Shown: positions 45,862-55,673 of the stretch, in pieces
Numbering within the stretch: position 1 is the stretch's first letter
Layout of the letters: each line of letters begins with the position of its first letter
Source of the DNA: Vreelandella titanicae BH1
GTDB lineage: Bacteria > Pseudomonadota > Gammaproteobacteria > Pseudomonadales > Halomonadaceae
Assembly (NCBI RefSeq): GCF_000336575.1
Contig: NZ_AOPO01000004.1
Location: forward strand, 248,001-312,000
Reading direction: 5' to 3'
DNA: 64,000 bases
Made by a program: the position numbers and the translations under genes
Notes under the pieces: generated by a model
Seen by the model: the letters and a program-made list of their open reading frames with translations, nothing else
Told to the model about the DNA's origin: nothing
Database searches by the model: none

Positions 45862-46590
45862 TTACGTATGGCGGACGTTGTTCTCGATTAATGAGCGGGC
45901 AGCTTCAACCAGCTCGGCATTGCTTTTCGCCGCTCGACCATCCGGTAAGACTGTCACATCTTCTATCCCTGTCCGAATTCCATGTCCCAACGAGAGCGCT
46001 CGTTGGTTCACCGCCCAACACGACCCATCGTATCCATGATGTACCTGCGGAAGGGTAAGACCAGCCGACGATACGATTTCCCCCATTTCTTCCGCATCGC
46101 GCAAGGCAGCTACAGGATCTGGGTTACAGGGTTCTATAAGGATACGATGGCATCTATCGCGAATCGGTGAATCAATAAAGGTTCGGGCATCAGCGGGCGA
46201 CAGTAAGCCCGCTTCGATACCAACGCCACGCGACATAAGCCACTCACATAGTGCAATAATTCCTTTCTCCCCCTGATTCGCGGTTACAAGGTCTGGGAAC
46301 TCAGTCCATGACTGCACCGTCTGCAAACGCCGTAAAGGATCTGAAATAATCGTTTCGGAAGTAGTAAGTGAAATTGGAACACCTGGGCAACGAGCTCGGA
46401 TCGCCCGTATGACAGCACCGCATTCAAAAGAGTTTAGAGTCTCTTTTCCAGCACTATTGTAAGCATGGACATGAACGGAATGAGCTCCAGCATTGATTGT
46501 TGCCGCCGCGTCATTTCCAATCTCCTCGGGGGTTCTAGGGGCCGCCGGATGTCGGCGATCGCCATTTAGGGATACCTGTAAAAAGACCAT
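45862..46590 (-). CDS. BKACE-family (3-keto-5-aminohexanoate cleavage-like) enzyme
   Basis: About 242 residues of the beta-keto acid cleavage enzyme family (DUF849), zinc-dependent TIM-barrel enzymes that split a beta-keto acid with acetyl-CoA. Visible features: VSLNGDRRHPAAPRTPEEI near the N-terminus, the metal-binding HVHAYN near residue 40, a later HHGYDG, and GIRTGIEDVTVLPDGRAA. The family usually has about 270-310 residues, so this is a short member. ATG 46590 is chosen because GGAGA lies five bases upstream. Its codons look less GC-rich than the neighbours and it sits beside an IS remnant, which suggests transfer. Substrate unknown. Confidence 0.8.
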   Translation of the reverse strand: MVFLQVSLNGDRRHPAAPRTPEEIGNDAAATINAGAHSVHVHAYNSAGKETLNSFECGAVIRAIRARCPGVPISLTTSETIISDPLRRLQTVQSWTEFPDLVTANQGEKGIIALCEWLMSRGVGIEAGLLSPADARTFIDSPIRDRCHRILIEPCNPDPVAALRDAEEMGEIVSSAGLTLPQVHHGYDGSCWAVNQRALSLGHGIRTGIEDVTVLPDGRAAKSNAELVEAARSLIENNVRHT

Positions 46591-46899
46591 GTTCGTCTCC
46601 ATCGAAAAGCAATTATTGTTCATTGACAGCCCCTCTATGCGTTCTATTACGCAAATCAGTGACTTCTTCGTATCCTTCGTCCCGGCGTACGGTGTTTTGT
46701 CGCGTTGTGGTGATGCGGTTCTAGGTAGAGATCAATTTTTGGAGACAAGAGGTGAAGTGCAACATTTGCGGTCTTAGTGTGCCTAAGTATTAGTCCCAAA
46801 AACCTTGTGCTGGCCTAGCCTCTTACACTTCTTGTCTTGCGTGAATCAATAGAGGGCGACTTCTCGACGCTTGGTTACGTAAACAAGATAGTGGTTAAA

Positions 46900-46918
46900 T
46901 AGGACATAACTCGTCCTA
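46900..46918. promoter_or_regulatory. Inverted repeat before the YafY-like regulator, possible operator
   Basis: TAGGAC and GTCCTA are separated by seven bases and end 14 bases before the regulator start codon. The place suits autoregulation. The remainder of the 46591-46932 gap shows no gene that I can support. Confidence 0.4.
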
Positions 46919-46932
46919 CTAGAATCGAGAAA

Positions 46933-47913
46933 ATGCTCAACCCCACCGCTCGTGTGCTAGAGCTGTTGCAGACCCACCGTCACTTAAGCGGCGGAGATCT
47001 GGCGAACCGACTCGGCGTGGACCGCCGCACTCTACGGCGTTATATCCGAACCTTGGAGGAGATAGGCATTCCGGTGAATACAGAGCGGGGATGCCACGGT
47101 GGCTACCGATTAATGCCTAGCTTCAAGCTGCCGCCGCTGATGTTCACCGCCGAGGAGTCTCAAGCCCTTGCGCTGGGCCTGAAATCTGCCCTGCATCTAG
47201 GATTGAGCGAATCGGCCCCGGCGGTGGAGAGCGCCCGGGCAAAACTAGAAAGGGTGATGCCCTCCGAGCTGCAGCAGCGGGTTCGTGCCTTAGATGAGAG
47301 TACTCGGCTGGCGTTACCTACGACCCACGCCACGAACAACAAGCAACTGCTGGGACTGCTAGCCACTGCCACCCAAGAGCGCCAGCGGATACGGCTCGAC
47401 TATCTAGATAGCTACGATCAGACCTCCAAACGGGTGCTCAATCCCTATGGCTTGGTTTATCACAGTGGTCATTGGTACGTCAGCGGTTGGTGCCACTTGC
47501 GCCACGACCTGCGCAGTTTTCGATTGGATAGGATCTGCGAAGCCATTCCCCTCTCGGCCACTTTTGATCGGCCTACGGACTTCGATGCTGCTGCTCACCT
47601 GATCCACAGCCTCGCCTCCCTGCCCCGCGCCACCGCCGTGGAACTGTGGCTCGACACCGACCTGGAGAGCGCCGCCGCCGAGCTCGCCCCCCATATCGGC
47701 CTGCTGACCCCCACAGATAGCGGCGTGACGCTGCACGGCCACACCGACAGCCTGAGCTGGTTCGCCCGTCAGCTTACCCGCCTGTCCTTCGACTTCTGGA
47801 TCGTCGAACCCGCTTCGCTGCGCGATGAGCTTCACCGCCAAGCGACGCGACTACAGCGCCTGGCCGAGGCAGACTTTCGCATATCAACCAGAAAGTCCGG
47901 ATACCCAAAATAA
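46933..47913 (+). CDS. YafY/WYL-domain transcriptional regulator
   Basis: A 326-residue regulator. The N-terminal HTH_11 domain reads RVLELLQTHRHLSGGDLANRLGVDRRTLRRYIRTLEEIGIPVNTERGCHGGYRL. The middle WYL domain carries RIRLDYLDSYDQTSKRVLNPYGLVYHSGHWYVSGWCHLRHDLRSFRLDRI, the characteristic ligand-binding segment. A WCX-type C-terminus follows. It is divergent from the BKACE gene, which it may control. It converges on malK with only nine bases between stop codons. Ligand unknown. Confidence 0.88.
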   Translation: MLNPTARVLELLQTHRHLSGGDLANRLGVDRRTLRRYIRTLEEIGIPVNTERGCHGGYRLMPSFKLPPLMFTAEESQALALGLKSALHLGLSESAPAVESARAKLERVMPSELQQRVRALDESTRLALPTTHATNNKQLLGLLATATQERQRIRLDYLDSYDQTSKRVLNPYGLVYHSGHWYVSGWCHLRHDLRSFRLDRICEAIPLSATFDRPTDFDAAAHLIHSLASLPRATAVELWLDTDLESAAAELAPHIGLLTPTDSGVTLHGHTDSLSWFARQLTRLSFDFWIVEPASLRDELHRQATRLQRLAEADFRISTRKSGYPK

Positions 47914-47922
47914 GCAGCTTGA

Positions 47923-49038
47923 CTATTGGCTTACCCCATCTACCACCACCTGCCGCGGGCAGGCACTACCCTGTAGATCAAAAAGATGGCAATGCTGGCC
48001 CGCTAAACCCAAGTCGATCGTTTGGCCTTCGGTTAGTTGCGTTAAGCCATCCAAACGCTGGGTTAAGGTAGCGTCTATACCGTCTACCTGCAGATGCGTC
48101 AGGGTTTCGTAACCCAGCTTTTCCGCCACCATTAATCTCGCTGTCAGCCGAGCCTCCGCCTGTTCGGGCGATACAAAATCTTCTGCCCGCAATCCCAAAG
48201 TGGCGCCATCACCGGAATGGAGGTGCTTGCCATTGACCGCGACCGTCAGTGTCTCCCCGTTAGGCAAACGCACCACCGTTTGGCGCTCACCTGGGTCGAC
48301 TACCGTAACCGGGAAGGTATTGATGCGCGGCGAGCCGATAAACTCCGCTACCTCTAAGGTTTTGGGAAAGTGATAAAGCGAGAGAGGCGCACCTACCTGG
48401 GCGATTCTTCCCCGGGAAAGCAGCACAATGCGGTCAGCCAGCGTCATCGCCTCCACTTGGTCGTGAGTCACGTAGATCATGGTGGCGTTCAAGCGCTTAT
48501 GCAGCGCAGCGATCTGCACCCGCATATCCACCCGCAGCGCGGCGTCCAGGTTAGAGAGCGGCTCATCGAACAGAAACACGGCAGGCTCTTTGACCAGCGT
48601 GCGGCCAATGGCTACCCGCTGGCGCTGACCGCCGGAGAGGTCTTTAGGCTTACGCTCCAATAGCTCGGTGAGGTGCAACATCTCGGCGGCGTGTTGAACG
48701 CGGCGGTGAATTTCCGCTTTGTCGGTGCGGGCCAGCTTCAGGCCGAAGGCCATGTTCTCGGCCACGCTCATGTGCGGGTAGAGGGCGTAGGATTGGAACA
48801 CCATGCCGATGTCCCGCTCCTGGGGCGGAATCTCGTTGATCCGCTGGCCATCTAGCTGCATATCCCCTTCGCTGATGTCTTCAAGCCCGGCAATCATACG
48901 CAGCAGCGTGGACTTTCCGCAGCCGGAGGGGCCAACGAACACCACGAACTCGCCGTCTTCGATGTTGAGATCGATATCCCGCGAGATTTCCACGCCATCA
49001 AAAGATTTACCGATACCACTTAGCGTTAGACGTCCCAT
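47923..49038 (-). CDS. malK: Alpha-glucoside/maltose importer ATPase (MalK/MsmK type)
   Basis: About 371 residues: ABC domain with Walker A GPSGCGKST near residue 36, Q-loop MVFQSYALYPHMSVAENMAFG, signature DLSGGQRQRVAIGRTL, Walker B VFLFDEPLSNLD and H-loop YVTHDQVEAMTLAD. A C-terminal TOBE/regulatory domain follows. ATG 49038 is used because the ribosome site GAGGAG lies in the end of the glucosidase gene, which it overlaps by 13 bases. It probably serves MalEFG, whose operon has no ATPase, or another alpha-glucoside importer. It is about 65 per cent similar by eye to ThuK at 60.5 kb. Confidence 0.9.
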   Translation of the reverse strand: MGRLTLSGIGKSFDGVEISRDIDLNIEDGEFVVFVGPSGCGKSTLLRMIAGLEDISEGDMQLDGQRINEIPPQERDIGMVFQSYALYPHMSVAENMAFGLKLARTDKAEIHRRVQHAAEMLHLTELLERKPKDLSGGQRQRVAIGRTLVKEPAVFLFDEPLSNLDAALRVDMRVQIAALHKRLNATMIYVTHDQVEAMTLADRIVLLSRGRIAQVGAPLSLYHFPKTLEVAEFIGSPRINTFPVTVVDPGERQTVVRLPNGETLTVAVNGKHLHSGDGATLGLRAEDFVSPEQAEARLTARLMVAEKLGYETLTHLQVDGIDATLTQRLDGLTQLTEGQTIDLGLAGQHCHLFDLQGSACPRQVVVDGVSQ

Positions 49039-50720
49039 AGTGCGTTCTCCTCTAGCTGGGAGCAGCGGGCAATGGCCACGCCATAGGGCGGAAGGGACAG
49101 TTGCGGAAGCGACAGTTGGCTGCCCTGCCACTCACCGGTTAGCCACGCGGGGGCACCGGCAATGGCTTCAGCGCCTTCAGGCGCCGAACGGGTGACCGTT
49201 CGACCGCTAAAATTCAGAGCAATTAGTAACCGTGTTTGCTGGTAGGTGCGCTCAAGACAGAGCACATCGTCACGCACAGCGTGATAGCGCACATCGCCCT
49301 TCACCAACGCAGGCTGAGTACGACGGAAGGCTAAAAAATCGCGGTAGGCATTGAGCAATGAATCAGTGTCGTTATCTTGCTGATCAACAGCGAGATTAGC
49401 ATGAGTATTAGGCACCGGCAGCCAGGGTGTGGCGCTGCTAAAGCCCGCATGATGGGCATCGGCCTGCCAGGGGTGCGGTGTTCGGCAGCCATCGCGGCCT
49501 TTATAAGCGGGCCAGAAGGTAATTCCCGCAGGGTCAACCAACTGTTCAAACGTTAGCTGAGCTTCGGGCAGACCCAGCTCTTCACCTTGATAAAGGCATA
49601 CGCTACCGCGCTGAGTGAGTAGAAACACCATATAAAGGCGCAGCTTATCCAGCTGCCCTTCTGCCTGCCAGCGAGTTGCCAGCCGCGTCACGTCGTGGTT
49701 GCCCAGCGCCCAGCAGGGCCAGCCATCGCCAATGCGTGCTTCCATTTCGGTTAGCGTTTCGTGCAAGTAGCCGGGGTCAGATTTATCGGTGAGCAGGTTG
49801 AACGAATAACACATGTGTAGCCGCTTGCCGCCCTGGGAGTACTCCGCCATCACGCCCAAGGCGTCGTCATCGCCTACCTCGCCCACGCTGGTGGTACCGG
49901 GGTACTCATCCAACAGAGCGCGCAGCCGCTCCAGAAACACCAGGTTTTCGGGCTGGGTTTTATCGTACTGGTGAAGCTGGTAGCCGTAGGGATTGTCGGG
50001 GCGAACGCCTAGAAAACTTTCGGTAATCTCCTGGCGCGGCGGGTTATCTTTTAGCTCGCCGTGGGTGCAGAAGTTCACCGCATCCAGCCGGAAGCCATCC
50101 ACGCCCCGCTCTAGCCAGAAGCGCACTTCCTCCAGCATGGCATCGACCACCACAGGTGTGCGGAAATTTAAATCCGGCTGACTAGCCAGGAAGTTATGCA
50201 GATAGTACTGGCAGCGGCGGGTGTCCCACTGCCAGGCGCTGCCGCCAAACACGGATTGCCAGTTAGTGGGCGGCGCGCCATCGGGCTTAGGGTCAGCCCA
50301 AACGTACCAGTCGGCTTTGGGATTATCACGACTTTGGCGACTCTCTTCGAACCAGGCATGCTGATCGGCAGTGTGCGACATGACTTGATCGATGGTGACT
50401 TTTAGCCCCCTGGCATGGGCACCCTCGACTAAACGGTCAAAATCCTCCAGGGTGCCAAACATCGGATCAACATCGCGATAGTTGCTGATGTCGTAGCCGA
50501 AGTCTTTCATCGGTGAGGTAAAGAACGGCGACAACCAAATCGCATCGACGTTAAGCGAGGCGATGTAATCAAGTTTGTCGATCACGCCTTTTAAGTCGCC
50601 AATGCCGTCGCCGTTGCTGTCCATAAAGCTGCGTGGGTAGATTTGATAAATCACGGCGCCGCGCCACCAGTCGGCCCCTTGGCTACCAACGTAGTGGGAA
50701 GTAGAGGTTGTCTGCATCAT
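49026..50720 (-). CDS. Cytoplasmic alpha-glucosidase, GH13
   Basis: Hydrolyses alpha-glucosidic bonds in imported maltose-type sugars; no signal peptide. About 564 residues with GH13 regions: YQIYPRSFMDSNGDGIGDLKGVIDKLDYI, DQVMSHTADQH, the nucleophile Asp in GVDGFRLDAVNF, the acid/base Glu in TSVGEVGDDD, and GNHDVTRLA. The family is the oligo-1,6-glucosidase/alpha-glucosidase branch (GH13_23-like). ATG 50720 follows AAGGA by seven bases; the open frame extends 27 codons upstream through a 12-bp tandem repeat, which I treat as leader. It overlaps malK and is probably MalT-controlled. It has a paralogue at 58796-60436. Confidence 0.9.
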   Translation of the reverse strand: MMQTTSTSHYVGSQGADWWRGAVIYQIYPRSFMDSNGDGIGDLKGVIDKLDYIASLNVDAIWLSPFFTSPMKDFGYDISNYRDVDPMFGTLEDFDRLVEGAHARGLKVTIDQVMSHTADQHAWFEESRQSRDNPKADWYVWADPKPDGAPPTNWQSVFGGSAWQWDTRRCQYYLHNFLASQPDLNFRTPVVVDAMLEEVRFWLERGVDGFRLDAVNFCTHGELKDNPPRQEITESFLGVRPDNPYGYQLHQYDKTQPENLVFLERLRALLDEYPGTTSVGEVGDDDALGVMAEYSQGGKRLHMCYSFNLLTDKSDPGYLHETLTEMEARIGDGWPCWALGNHDVTRLATRWQAEGQLDKLRLYMVFLLTQRGSVCLYQGEELGLPEAQLTFEQLVDPAGITFWPAYKGRDGCRTPHPWQADAHHAGFSSATPWLPVPNTHANLAVDQQDNDTDSLLNAYRDFLAFRRTQPALVKGDVRYHAVRDDVLCLERTYQQTRLLIALNFSGRTVTRSAPEGAEAIAGAPAWLTGEWQGSQLSLPQLSLPPYGVAIARCSQLEENALWDV

Positions 50721-50721
50721 T

Positions 50722-50769
50722 GTTTTGTCCTTGCCATAGTTCTTGTCACAGTTCTTGACATAGTTCTTG
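50722..50769. repeat. Four tandem copies of a 12-bp unit before the alpha-glucosidase
   Basis: Read on the minus strand the units are CAAGAACTATGT, CAAGAACTGTGA, CAAGAACTATGG and a degenerate CAAGGACAAAAC. The last supplies the ribosome site of the glucosidase gene. Units are exactly 12 bases, so copy number can change without a frameshift in the long open frame. Confidence 0.8.
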
Positions 50770-50809
50770 CTGGTTACTCGGCATGATGCAGGGTTGCTCA
50801 CAAGATAAA

Positions 50810-50819
50810 ATCCTCCCCC
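50810..50819 (-). promoter_or_regulatory. Possible MalT box before the alpha-glucosidase
   Basis: On the minus strand GGGGGAGGAT resembles the MalT box (GGGGAKGAGG core GGAKGA). It is 90 bases before the glucosidase ATG and close to the malT gene. A match this short could be chance. Confidence 0.3.
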
Positions 50820-50865
50820 CAGGGTGACTCTGGGCGTAGGCGTTAGGAGTAGCCCGTCTGTCGAC

Positions 50866-53571
50866 TTATTCCCCCTGAATATGCGTCAGCAACTGCCCCG
50901 CCAGGGCAATCGCTTCGTCGCGCCGTCGAATATTCTGCTTTTGATAGAGGCTGCGGATATGGGTTTTGATGGTGGTAGGCGCCACCGACAGCTGCTCGGC
51001 GATCTGCTCATTGGAAAGCCCGGCATGAATCAGCCCCAGGATTTGCCACTCCCGGCGAGTGAGCGGCGAAGTGCGGATCAGCTCGGGGACATCTGGCCGG
51101 GCGACAATATCGGCGATCACCGTTTCATCCAGCATTAAGCGTCGGGCGCTGCCAAAATCCTTCTGGCGCCCCGCCAGCGCCAGCAACCGCTCTGCCCTCG
51201 CCTGCTCTAAGGCATCCAAGGTGCCGCTGTCGAGCAACCGATTGAGCAACTCCCCAAGGGGTTTGCCCAGTCGCAGAAAGCTGCCCACCAGGGCGGTGCG
51301 GGAAGCCAAGCTCAGCGCTTGATGCATATGCTGGCAGGCATGCTCTTCTCTTCCTGCATACCACGCCGCTGCCGCGAGACAGATCTGGTTGCGGTTGGCA
51401 TCCGTGACCAGCCCCAAGCGCTGAGTGTGCACTTCAAGGGCCTCTAATAGCATGCAGGCTTCATCAAAGCGCCCCAGCAGCGTGAGCGCCCGAGCGTGGT
51501 TGCGCACATTGCACTGGGAAAAGTGGTTGGTGGCCCCTTCAGTAATGGGGGACGGCGCTTCCTGGCGCCAGCGCTCTACCGCATCAAGATCCTGGGTGGA
51601 GTGCCACCAGGCCAACAGGGTAGCGTGAGCATTCGCCACCCAGTCAATATGGTAATCCCCTTCTGCGAGAATTTTGCGCAGCCGCCGAATATGGTCAGCG
51701 CACTGGGCTTGGTCGCCACGGCTTTGGGCGATTTTGGCCAGTTGGATATGACACTGAAGTGTCCAGCGCTCCCCCTGGTTATCCAGCACGGCGATGCCTT
51801 TCAGCGCGGCCTGCTCGGCTTCATCCAGCCGGTGCCACTCCCAGAGTACCTGACTGCGAATGCGGTAGAGAAACTCCGCCACGGGCAGGTGCTCAAGCTC
51901 CGCGCGCTCCAGGTGGGCAAAGGCGCGCTCCTGAATATCGTAGGCGGCCTGTAGGCGCCCCTGAGCCACCAGCGTCTCCGACTGATGGCAAAACGACCAG
52001 AGCAGCAGTTGATGATCGCCACGCTGGCGGGCCTGACGCTCTACCTCGCGCACCCGCTGCAGCGACTCTTCCAAATAGCCCAGCACAAAGCGCGCCTCGC
52101 TTAAGATGGCAGTGGCAGTCAGCGGCGTGGAAGCTAAATAGCGGGCGGGCACGGCTAGCGCTTGCTCGGCCAGCGGTGCGGCGCGCTCGGCATCGCCCTG
52201 GTTAATCGCTAACTGGGCGCGCAGCGTAGCGAATTCAGCGCTGAGCAACTGCCACTCTGACGCGTGCAACTGTGCTTCAATCCAGCCAATTACGCGTGCG
52301 GTAATATCAAACTGAAACTGAGCATGGGAGACCCAGCCATAGAGCAGCGTGTGTTCCGGACAGGTAGAGAGCCGCGGCTCACCGAGCAGGGCGAAGCCCT
52401 TGGCCAACAGTGAATAGGCGCCGCTTGCCAGCAAGGCGGGTCCATGGGCGGTCAGTAGGCTTGCCACATCATCGGGGGCCTCGGCGAGTATCGCCTGGCG
52501 CAGAGCCATCACCGGATCGTTCAAGGCTAACCACGCCTGGCTTGCGCGCTGGTGCAGCACGCGCTGGGTGGCCAAACTAAGCTCATGACGGCGATGACGG
52601 AGGTACTCGCCAAACAGTCGTTGAAAGCGGTACCACTGAGCATGCGGGTCTGGGCGTTCAATAAATAGCCCCGCTTGTTCAAAGGCCTCCAGGCGCTGGG
52701 TCAAGCGCTCCCCTTCCAGTAGTCGGGCCATAAGCTCGGGGGAAAAGCGCTCCAGTACCCCCAGTTGCAGCATTAGCTCTCGCTCTTCCAATGGCAGTGC
52801 AGCGGAGAGCAGTTCGTCAAACCAAGCGGCAAAGTCTGGGTGGGCACCACTTAACCGATCGACCAAGGCGTCAAACCCTGCCCGCGTGGTGGTCCGCTCT
52901 ACCAGCCAGCTCAACGCCATTACCCAGCCACCGCTTCTGCGCAGTGCACGTTCCAGGCTGACTCGCGTGGGGGGAAAGCTCAACTGTTCGGCACACAGGG
53001 TTTGCGCCTCCTCGCTGTCAAAGGCCAACGCGTGAAGGTCGATCTCTTCGAGTTCACCTCTTAGCCGCAGGCTTGCCAAACCCAATGCTGGCCTTGAGCG
53101 GCTGGCCAGCGTTAACGTTAGCCAAGGCGGCTGATGACGCAGCCAGTGGGCGATCCCAGCTAAGATATCCGGGTGGCTAAGGTGCTCAAAGTTATCCACT
53201 ACCAAACGACACGGCGAGCGCTGCTCAGGCAATTCGCCAAGCCAGCGCTCTAACTGCTCCACGCAGTCTCCATCGTCTGCCACGGGTGAAAGCCGTGTGT
53301 GCTCGATTAACAGTCCATCGAGCGCTGCCTGCCAGTAGGCTAAAAACCGCGCGGGTTGGTTGTCGCGCTGATCCAAGCCTAGCCAAGTGGCCTCTTGCTC
53401 CAGCGCGGTCAGCCGCTCAGCCAGCAGCGTGGTTTTGCCATAGCCTGGAGGCGCCTGCACCATCAGTAAGCGGACACGTTCATCTAACCCGAAACGGTCA
53501 TTAAGGCGCGGCCGGGCCACTACACCAAGCGGTAGTGGCGGCGCTTTTAATTTCTCTTGCAGTAGTGACAT
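50866..53571 (-). CDS. malT: MalT-like ATP-dependent transcriptional activator
   Basis: Activates maltose genes when bound to ATP and maltotriose. The 901 residues equal E. coli MalT in length. The N-terminus has LKAPPLPLGVVARPRLNDR and the Walker A loop QAPPGYGKTTLLAERL near residue 40. The middle is a helical SUPR-type repeat region. The C-terminal LuxR helix-turn-helix reads LTRREWQILGLIHAGLSNEQIAEQLSVAPTTIKTHIRSLYQKQNI. AGGAG precedes the ATG. It sits between the glucosidase/malK pair and the porin, all on the minus strand, giving a local regulator for the whole alpha-glucoside region. Confidence 0.93.
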   Translation of the reverse strand: MSLLQEKLKAPPLPLGVVARPRLNDRFGLDERVRLLMVQAPPGYGKTTLLAERLTALEQEATWLGLDQRDNQPARFLAYWQAALDGLLIEHTRLSPVADDGDCVEQLERWLGELPEQRSPCRLVVDNFEHLSHPDILAGIAHWLRHQPPWLTLTLASRSRPALGLASLRLRGELEEIDLHALAFDSEEAQTLCAEQLSFPPTRVSLERALRRSGGWVMALSWLVERTTTRAGFDALVDRLSGAHPDFAAWFDELLSAALPLEERELMLQLGVLERFSPELMARLLEGERLTQRLEAFEQAGLFIERPDPHAQWYRFQRLFGEYLRHRRHELSLATQRVLHQRASQAWLALNDPVMALRQAILAEAPDDVASLLTAHGPALLASGAYSLLAKGFALLGEPRLSTCPEHTLLYGWVSHAQFQFDITARVIGWIEAQLHASEWQLLSAEFATLRAQLAINQGDAERAAPLAEQALAVPARYLASTPLTATAILSEARFVLGYLEESLQRVREVERQARQRGDHQLLLWSFCHQSETLVAQGRLQAAYDIQERAFAHLERAELEHLPVAEFLYRIRSQVLWEWHRLDEAEQAALKGIAVLDNQGERWTLQCHIQLAKIAQSRGDQAQCADHIRRLRKILAEGDYHIDWVANAHATLLAWWHSTQDLDAVERWRQEAPSPITEGATNHFSQCNVRNHARALTLLGRFDEACMLLEALEVHTQRLGLVTDANRNQICLAAAAWYAGREEHACQHMHQALSLASRTALVGSFLRLGKPLGELLNRLLDSGTLDALEQARAERLLALAGRQKDFGSARRLMLDETVIADIVARPDVPELIRTSPLTRREWQILGLIHAGLSNEQIAEQLSVAPTTIKTHIRSLYQKQNIRRRDEAIALAGQLLTHIQGE

Positions 53572-53634
53572 AAACGCTCCTGAGCAACCCTGCTAGCCCT
53601 CCATAAATACTATTCACAAATTCTTTTAAAGCTA

Positions 53635-53661
53635 TAAAAAAGCCCGCGACATGTCGCGGGC
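53635..53661 (-). terminator. Rho-independent terminator after the porin gene
   Basis: A perfect palindrome GCCCGCGACA/TGTCGCGGGC at 53642-53661 is followed on the minus strand by seven Ts (53635-53641). It separates the porin gene from malT. Confidence 0.92.
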
Positions 53662-53710
53662 AAAGTGCATTGGAGAAGAAACAGTTAAACGCTAACCAAC
53701 TTACATCGGT

Positions 53711-55369
<1,659 letters not shown>

Positions 55370-55406
55370 CTAAACGCCACGGCGCTTAAGGAAAGGTAGC
55401 CAAAAC

Positions 55407-55420
55407 TTAATCGATTAAGT
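55407..55420. promoter_or_regulatory. LacI-type operator, middle
   Basis: CTTAATCGATTAAG is a perfect 14-bp palindrome with a central CG, the usual shape of a LacI/GalR-family site. It is the central copy of three in the gap. Confidence 0.75.
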
Positions 55421-55559
55421 CTCTTTTTACCAACGGCTAGTTGCTAATTAGCGACTAATGTCTAAGGAACGATTTTATTTAGTGAAAACTGAATAATGTC
55501 GTTAGACAAAAGTCGCTATTGAACTTCCTCGATCAAAGCGGCTAACTGAGCAGCACAAT

Positions 55560-55573
55560 CTTAATCGATTAAG
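55560..55573. promoter_or_regulatory. LacI-type operator, thuE side
   Basis: A second perfect CTTAATCGATTAAG, identical to that at 55407, lies 101 bases before the thuE start. The LacI-family gene at 61771, downstream of the thu genes, is the likely binder. Confidence 0.75.
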
Positions 55574-55673
55574 ATAAAGATTAAGAGAGCCATTGAACAA
55601 ACGTTGAGTTTGTGAATTAACGCTAATTTAGAAGCCACACCATCCACAACAATAAACGTCGAGGTACGCCGTT

